From Zanthoxylum bungeanum (taxonomy: Eukaryota > Streptophyta > Magnoliopsida > Sapindales > Rutaceae), in assembly GCA_019454045.1 (NCBI GenBank), contig SKCR01001819.1:62001-126000 (forward strand): 64,000 nucleotides of DNA, read 5' to 3'. Numbering within the stretch: position 1 is the first letter of the stretch; the number at the start of each line of letters is the position of its first letter. A program made the translations under genes and the position numbers. The notes beneath the pieces were generated by a model. That model did not search any database, was not told where the DNA came from, and saw only the letters and a program-made list of their open reading frames with translations. This document shows positions 58,885 to 64,000 of the stretch, one piece after another.

Positions 58885-59564
58885 ATAGAGAATCGGCCCC
58901 GAAATAATGTCTTGTAATGATTGTGATTTGTGCTTTACTTAACCGTGTCTACAGTGGGTTGAATGGGTTTAATCAAAGGCACTATTAGAGCTAGGTAATG
59001 GTTTGGTGTCCTCCTTCATTCACTACCTTTCTATAAGGAAAAGTTGTGAAGGCACCTAGATAATCATTTACTCAAAGCTCACCGTGATGGACTAATTTGG
59101 AGGATCTATTGTTTATTCCTGTCACCAAGGCGATAAGAGCCTAAGAACCAAGGGTATTTAAGAGAGTTCGCTCCACCCTCCCTTTGGGGAATCTTCAATA
59201 AGGAATCCATTTGACAGTCATTCATGTATCATCACTCGTTGGCACGTACCGTAGCAAATAAAAAAAGGTGTGCTCTTTTGGTCGCTCGAACCCTTGAGTG
59301 GGGAGACCTAGTTGTGGGCAACCCTTCGCCGGCAAGAGCCTTTATCTACACTCCTATAAACCCGCATGTAAACCATAGTTGTATGACATATAGAAGCCAC
59401 CCTTTTATGCTTTTGATAACCACATGCATATTATATCTCATGCATTGCACGCATTTCATGCATCTCATGCATACACGCATCATGTTAACCCATGTGTCTT
59501 AAAAGCCATCATAGATATTCGTTGGGTTAGAAAAAGAAGACTTGTCAAGAAGAGTTTAGCAAAC
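58885..59564 (+). other. Leader of the second Tat element
   Basis: Untranslated; contains the module shared with copia at 58972-59226 and a run of CATGCAT-like repeats (59424-59480). Confidence 0.75.
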
Positions 59565-59615
59565 ATGGATATCGGGGAAAAGGAAACCAAGGAACAGAAA
59601 AATTTACGGCAATGA
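59565..59615 (+). pseudogene. Tat gag start, truncated
   Basis: ATG 59565 (MDIGEKETKEQKNLR) lies where the first Tat element has MSTSDNEVS. It stops at 59613-59615 and Tat similarity ends. Confidence 0.5.
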
Positions 59616-59620
59616 TAGAA

Positions 59621-60505
59621 AGACCATTGTGAAAAAAAAAAGAAAAAAAAAAGAAAAAAAATTGCTTGTTTTTAGTCCTTAATAGTTAGGCATAAGTCCG
59701 ATGATGAAATTGATTGCTTTAGGGTGAAATCTTAGAAATGATAAACTCTTGATGTGCTTTTATCTGATACTTTGGGTAATTGATCTATGTTAGACTCGTA
59801 AGCACTTGATTATGGTTCTTAGCAGTGAAAACCTGAGTAGTTGGCAAGGTGACTAGTTGAAGAAATTGTAGGTCGATGAATGACCATTCGCCTAAATATC
59901 TATCCTGATTTGCTTGTGTTATGATGTGTGGTATGGTTGAAAATAAAAGAAAAGTCTCTAAGGAAAAGAATTAAACCACCTATAACCGATAAACGTGAAG
60001 CTACCCATGGGCGAGTATTAGGACCACCATGAGGAGAAATGCTACCTTAAAGGGTAGGTGTGTTGAAAAAAAAAGTTGAAAATGAAAAGAAAAAAGAAAG
60101 AGACAAAAGAGAAAGAAAACCATACCACATTGAGCACAGAAAAGCAACTGCAGGGCATAATTGAGACATCTAGGTTGGTTTGACCCTTCGATCCCAATTT
60201 TTTGACGAAATCATTGAGTTGGCTTACCTGGGGATGAATCTGCAAAGGAAACTTTGCACACACACACTTTGAGTCTGGCTTAGATCATTTATTCAAATAC
60301 TTGGATTTGAGTTGTGTTGAATGTTTTGAAGGTTCTCTGGTTTCAATACTGGGCATTCTTTGAGGGCAATAATATGTGTAACTATTGGGACTATTTCGTA
60401 GTATGTGATATAGTATGATGATATGGAATGCCACATCATGTAGTCCACTTTGACCTAGTGCAAACAGTAGAGAGCATAAAACTAAGCCAAGTCTGGGGGC
60501 GACCA
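59621..60505 (+). other. Athila-like 3' UTR, second part, with purine tract
   Basis: AG-rich tracts, then non-coding sequence ending AAGTCTGGGGGCGACC (60489-60504), a typical polypurine tract directly before an LTR. I infer it continues 56337-56790 on the other side of the Tat insertion. The Athila LTR should start here, but copia D does instead. Confidence 0.6.
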
Positions 60506-61825
60506 TATTGGACAATTATGACCCATAGCGTCACTATTTGTACAGATCATGGTGTTGTTGTACAAATTAACTATGTGACAAAGGAAATTGCTCTCTTATC
60601 ATTTGTGATTAGATCACCAAGATGTATAAATGATATGAGGTCCTTATGATTATTTCCTGGATTGAGATGATATGAGACAGTATCAATCCACGAAGGTTTA
60701 ATCATTAAATATCCCTAGAAGCCAACCTTGTCTTGTAAATCGTAAAAACGTAGTACTAGGTACATAAATGTTCGGATAGTCCGACGACCGGATTTACTGC
60801 CAACATATCCGGGGATCTCATGGATCGTTTCCCGAAGATTCACCAATGACGTATGACTCGCACTTTATTAATCTGGGATTAATTAGATGAGAGAGAAAAT
60901 TAATCTGGATTAATTACGGAGATATTTTATCTGGGATAAAATATTTAATTAAAGAGAGAATACGATTAATTTGGAATTAATCGATAAAATAATATATTCG
61001 ATATATTATACGAAATTGGATTTCGACGCGGAATTGAAATTAGATTTTAATTCGGGCGAACGAGTTAATTTAGAATTAATTCGTTAGCGACGTGAATAGT
61101 GATTTTGCTAGGCATAATTATTTAATTACGTCGCAACGGAAAATTCGTTAATTTGGAATTAACGAACCCGAGCCCGGGAGTGTTTGCGAGCGCATTCGCA
61201 TTTCAAATTCGAGTACGGCATGCAAGTCACATCAAGCGTCAAATCGCTAGTCATTTTGAGTGATGTGACAGCTTGTCACTTGATTGATTGAGTGATGTGA
61301 ATAGTTGATGTAGTGATTGGCAAAACTTTAATGCCATTTGATTTTTTGAAAAAGAAAATGGTAAATGATTTTTGAAATTAATAAAGTGTATTAGATACAC
61401 ATTTGGCAACCAACCAACACATTTTCTCTTCTCTTTCTTCCTCCCTCTCTCAAGCCCAAAGTGGGCTATTTTTTCCTTATGGTTTCACCGAAAATCACAA
61501 TGAGAATATGAGTGATTTTTGTGGCAAAAATCAAGAGTGCTAGCACACATTTGGAGACATACGAAGGTTATAGGGAACCGCATATGTGAGCATGGAATCG
61601 TCCACCGAAGCTTGGAGCTTGGAGCACATTTGGAGGACCATTGTCGAATTCTTGGAAGACCAAAAACAGTCCACTGCCGTGACACACCTTGGAGGGAGAT
61701 TGAAGTTTTTGTTCTTCGACGCATCGCTCAACCGATCATTGTGAGTATTCCGCGACTTCCTTTAATGTATTCACATGTTGTTTCTATGCTTTAATCGATC
61801 CTCGGGACTTAGAGAATTCCCAACA
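60506..61825 (+). repeat. 5' LTR of element D (1.32 kb, internally deleted)
   Basis: TATTGGAC (decayed TGTTGGAC) to CCCAACA. About 0.6 kb of the family LTR is missing near 60717. The palindrome array appears reversed at 60860-61170. Confidence 0.9.
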
Positions 61826-61826
61826 A

Positions 61827-61838
61827 TGGTATCAGAGC
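61827..61838 (+). promoter_or_regulatory. Primer-binding site of element D
   Basis: TGGTATCAGAGC, the exact copia consensus for initiator-Met tRNA. Confidence 0.93.
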
Positions 61839-63392
61839 GAGTTACAAGCATGAAATGGGTTTGATTTTTGATCAATTGCGATTTTAGGGTTAAAATTGGG
61901 TTAAATGTGTTTGAGCATGATTTGATGAAATTGGATGATTAAGTATGCTTAAATGATGTTTAAATGAAGTTGGATTTGATCAATTTCATGAAAAGTTGTT
62001 TGGAACAATTTTCCCCAAATTTGTGAGGCTTGGCCGAGAACAATAAGAACCCTAAATGTCTTGGGATTTTTGATTTTTGATTCATTGGATGAGTTGGAAT
62101 CATGGTGGGAATGTTGATTTAATGTTGAATTGGATTTAATTGGATTGAATTTGAATTGGACATTAAAAACCCCTAATTGCCGAGACATGTATAGCATGAA
62201 ATGGGTTTGATTTTTGATCAATTGTGTTGGACACTAATTGTTGTTAATGAGCATGATAATTAGGCTAATTGGTATTTTGGAAATATTGATTTGGGTAATT
62301 AATTATGTTATACACTTTAGGTTAATTAAATTATGAAATTGGGATTTTGTAATTTAATTAATTGGGCTTAAATTGGATTTGGGCTTGAAAAGTTGTTATT
62401 GGGCTTTAATAGGCTTGGTTGTACTAAGATTGGTTTAGGCAAATTGGTTGGATCCAATTGAGCCCAAAACCACATCCATAAAGTCCAATTATGACTAATG
62501 GACCTTTAACTTTAATTGGGCCTAATGGGCCTAAATTGGTTTCTAGGCTTATGGGGTTATTCCTTGATTGGGCTTTGGTTATTGGGTTTGACCCAAGTTG
62601 ACCAAAAGACCACTCCTTAAAGAAATTAATTAAAAGGCCATTGGACTTTAATTAAATAAACATTGGATGTTAATCGGGCTTTGAGACCCGTAACGATTAA
62701 ATTTGGAATTTAAGTCGTAAAGGTTCGTCAAATAAAGTGTAATATTTAATTTGGAATTAAATAGTGAATTAGTATTAAATACATATTGAATTTGATTTAA
62801 TTATGTAGTTTAATTTAATTTAAGAATTCGTACTTTGAGTACTTATTCGCAAAACGAGTTGGACTCGCGCAAAATCAAATCGTTGTTTGAACATTGGATG
62901 GTCATTAATTATCAGATTAATTAATTGGATTAGATTGATTGATAACATGCTTGTGTGAATACATGGTTGTGATGCATGAATAATGTATATCGGATGGATA
63001 TTAGATGGTGGGGCAATTTTGGAAATTGTTGTAATAAATTTAGAATTTATTAATTGGACCTGCGTGTCCAGCCTATTACCTCATTACTCTGTGTATTTCT
63101 CTTCTCACATATTCCCCTCAATGTAAATGAGGTTTCTTTAGAAGTATTATGTAACGGGTAGAAGCAATACTTATGCTAGCGGGAGAGAGGAAATGGAGAG
63201 ATTTGATCTAGGATCAATGTGTTAAGTATCCATCCGCATATCATTATTATTTATTTTTACGCGCCTTATTATGTGTTTAGAATGCATGTTTAAGGGTGTA
63301 TGATGATGAGACCTTAACAAAGATAATAAATTGGTTGCCAATTAGCACGCGAAAAACCCTCATTTTATATTAAGCGTTTTTCCTTCCATTGA
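61839..63392 (+). other. Leader of element D
   Basis: Non-coding, AT-rich, collinear with 4482-6000 and 38950-40480 on the opposite strand. Confidence 0.8.
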
Positions 63393-63659
63393 GTGATTCT
63401 TACTCAAGATCTACGGCTGGCATTGGTTTGTTGGCCAAAGTCAAGGCCTTTGTCCGTCGAGGATGTGTTTGAATCACGAGAGGTTTGTTCCATATCTATG
63501 TCTTGTCCAAGTTGTGGTTTGTTGGCCAAAGTCAAGACCACTTCTTGTCCATCGACATTGATTACGAAGCTTTCCATAGTCAATGGGTTCCGCTTAACTG
63601 GGATCACTAAGTTGTTGTGCCAAAGCCAAGGCTTAGTTGATTCAGAGGAAAAAGGTTAG
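63393..63659. other. Conserved block with 93-bp imperfect repeats (copy D)
   Basis: Open on plus through 63659 and on minus from 63607 to 63404. The minus peptide (antisense to the element) is nearly the same as in A and C. The TTGTTGGCCAAAGTCAAG motif recurs about every 93 bp. Confidence 0.5.
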
Positions 63660-64000
63660 GCAATATATTGGATATATTGGCATATATAAGATATATATTT
63701 CGGACTTGGATGTCCCCCTACTGATCTAGGAATTGGATGGGATCCAATTGATCTTAGAGATCTACCTAGTTAATTATCATACAATTTGTGGGCCAAAGTC
63801 AAGATTGTGCGATATTTAACGGGATCCTAGCCCACTAGGAAACACGGTTTCCCGAGTACTCGACAGAGGGTTAGAGGCTCGCCGAAAAATAGTGGGAGGC
63901 AAGAATTAAATTCGCAATATTCGTTTAATTACTTGCCATACGCGCTCAATCACAATATTTCATCAAATAAATTATTTATTAGTTGGACTAATATTTAATT
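63660..64000 (+). other. Interior of element D, start of palindrome cluster
   Basis: Collinear with the minus-strand sequence 3880-4230 of element A. One palindrome (TTAGT/ACTAA around TGG, the reverse of CCA) lies near 63979-63992. Confidence 0.7.

Larger units (their letters stand above)
56791..59620 (+). mobile_element. Second Tat-like gypsy element (plus), LTR and leader only
   Basis: One LTR (56791-58864), primer-binding site, leader and the first codons of gag; no pol. Its LTR resembles the first Tat element at both ends but differs in the middle, so it is a related subfamily. Confidence 0.85.
60506..64000 (+). mobile_element. Ty1/copia element D, 5' LTR and start of interior
   Basis: Same family as A, 1 and C but on plus. 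LTR 60506-61825, primer-binding site, leader, conserved block (63393-63659), palindromes at the end; runs off the window. Confidence 0.9.

Overview
This window is plant nuclear DNA, most likely from a eudicot with a large, repeat-rich genome. It is AT-rich and built almost entirely of LTR retrotransposons of both superfamilies: Ty1/copia, Ty3/gypsy Athila and Ty3/gypsy Tat. I found no intact host gene, rRNA, tRNA or CRISPR. Every coding region carries stops or frameshifts, so this is a decayed, heterochromatin-like nest. Identities quoted here are by eye.

Layout. 1-6984: copia element A (minus), both LTRs partial, with a very degenerate pol. 6990-8355: gypsy debris, namely the end of a pol on plus, then a gag, primer-binding site and 626-bp LTR on minus. 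8356-11280: unassigned sequence and a diverged LTR fragment (E) related to A. 11280-14336: gypsy gag remnant G (plus). From 14337 on, everything appears to sit inside one Athila element (plus). It has a 2.2-kb LTR with a G-box cluster, a tRNA-Asp-type primer-binding site, gag, protease, RT, RNase H and integrase to 21898, an unrecognised ORF, then an intronless full-length LOG-like (cytokinin-activating enzyme) reading frame, then the 3' UTR.

Nesting. A copia element (plus, LTRs 23357-25297 and 54237-56150) sits in the LOG-like frame, with a 5-bp target duplication and the frame continuing in phase on the far side. Its gag is interrupted at 27090 by copia element 1 (minus). That element is interrupted at 32346 by a Tat gypsy element (minus, 32346-52825). 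The 3' LTR of the Tat element is interrupted by copia element C (minus, 32847-42147) with a perfect GCATA target duplication. A deletion joins the Tat 5' LTR directly to the host copia RT at about 52825. A second Tat element (plus, one LTR and leader, 56791-59620) interrupts the Athila 3' UTR. Copia element D (plus, from 60506) lies exactly where the Athila 3' LTR should start.

Most notable: (1) the LOG-like coding sequence in the env position of an Athila element whose LTR carries five CACGTG boxes within 200 bp; (2) in the A/1/C/D copia family, many perfect palindromes with different arms but the same 3-nt CNA (mostly CCA) spacer; (3) a roughly 270-bp module shared by the 5' leader of a copia element and the leaders of two Tat gypsy elements; (4) a 132-bp higher-order tandem repeat in the Tat 3' UTR.
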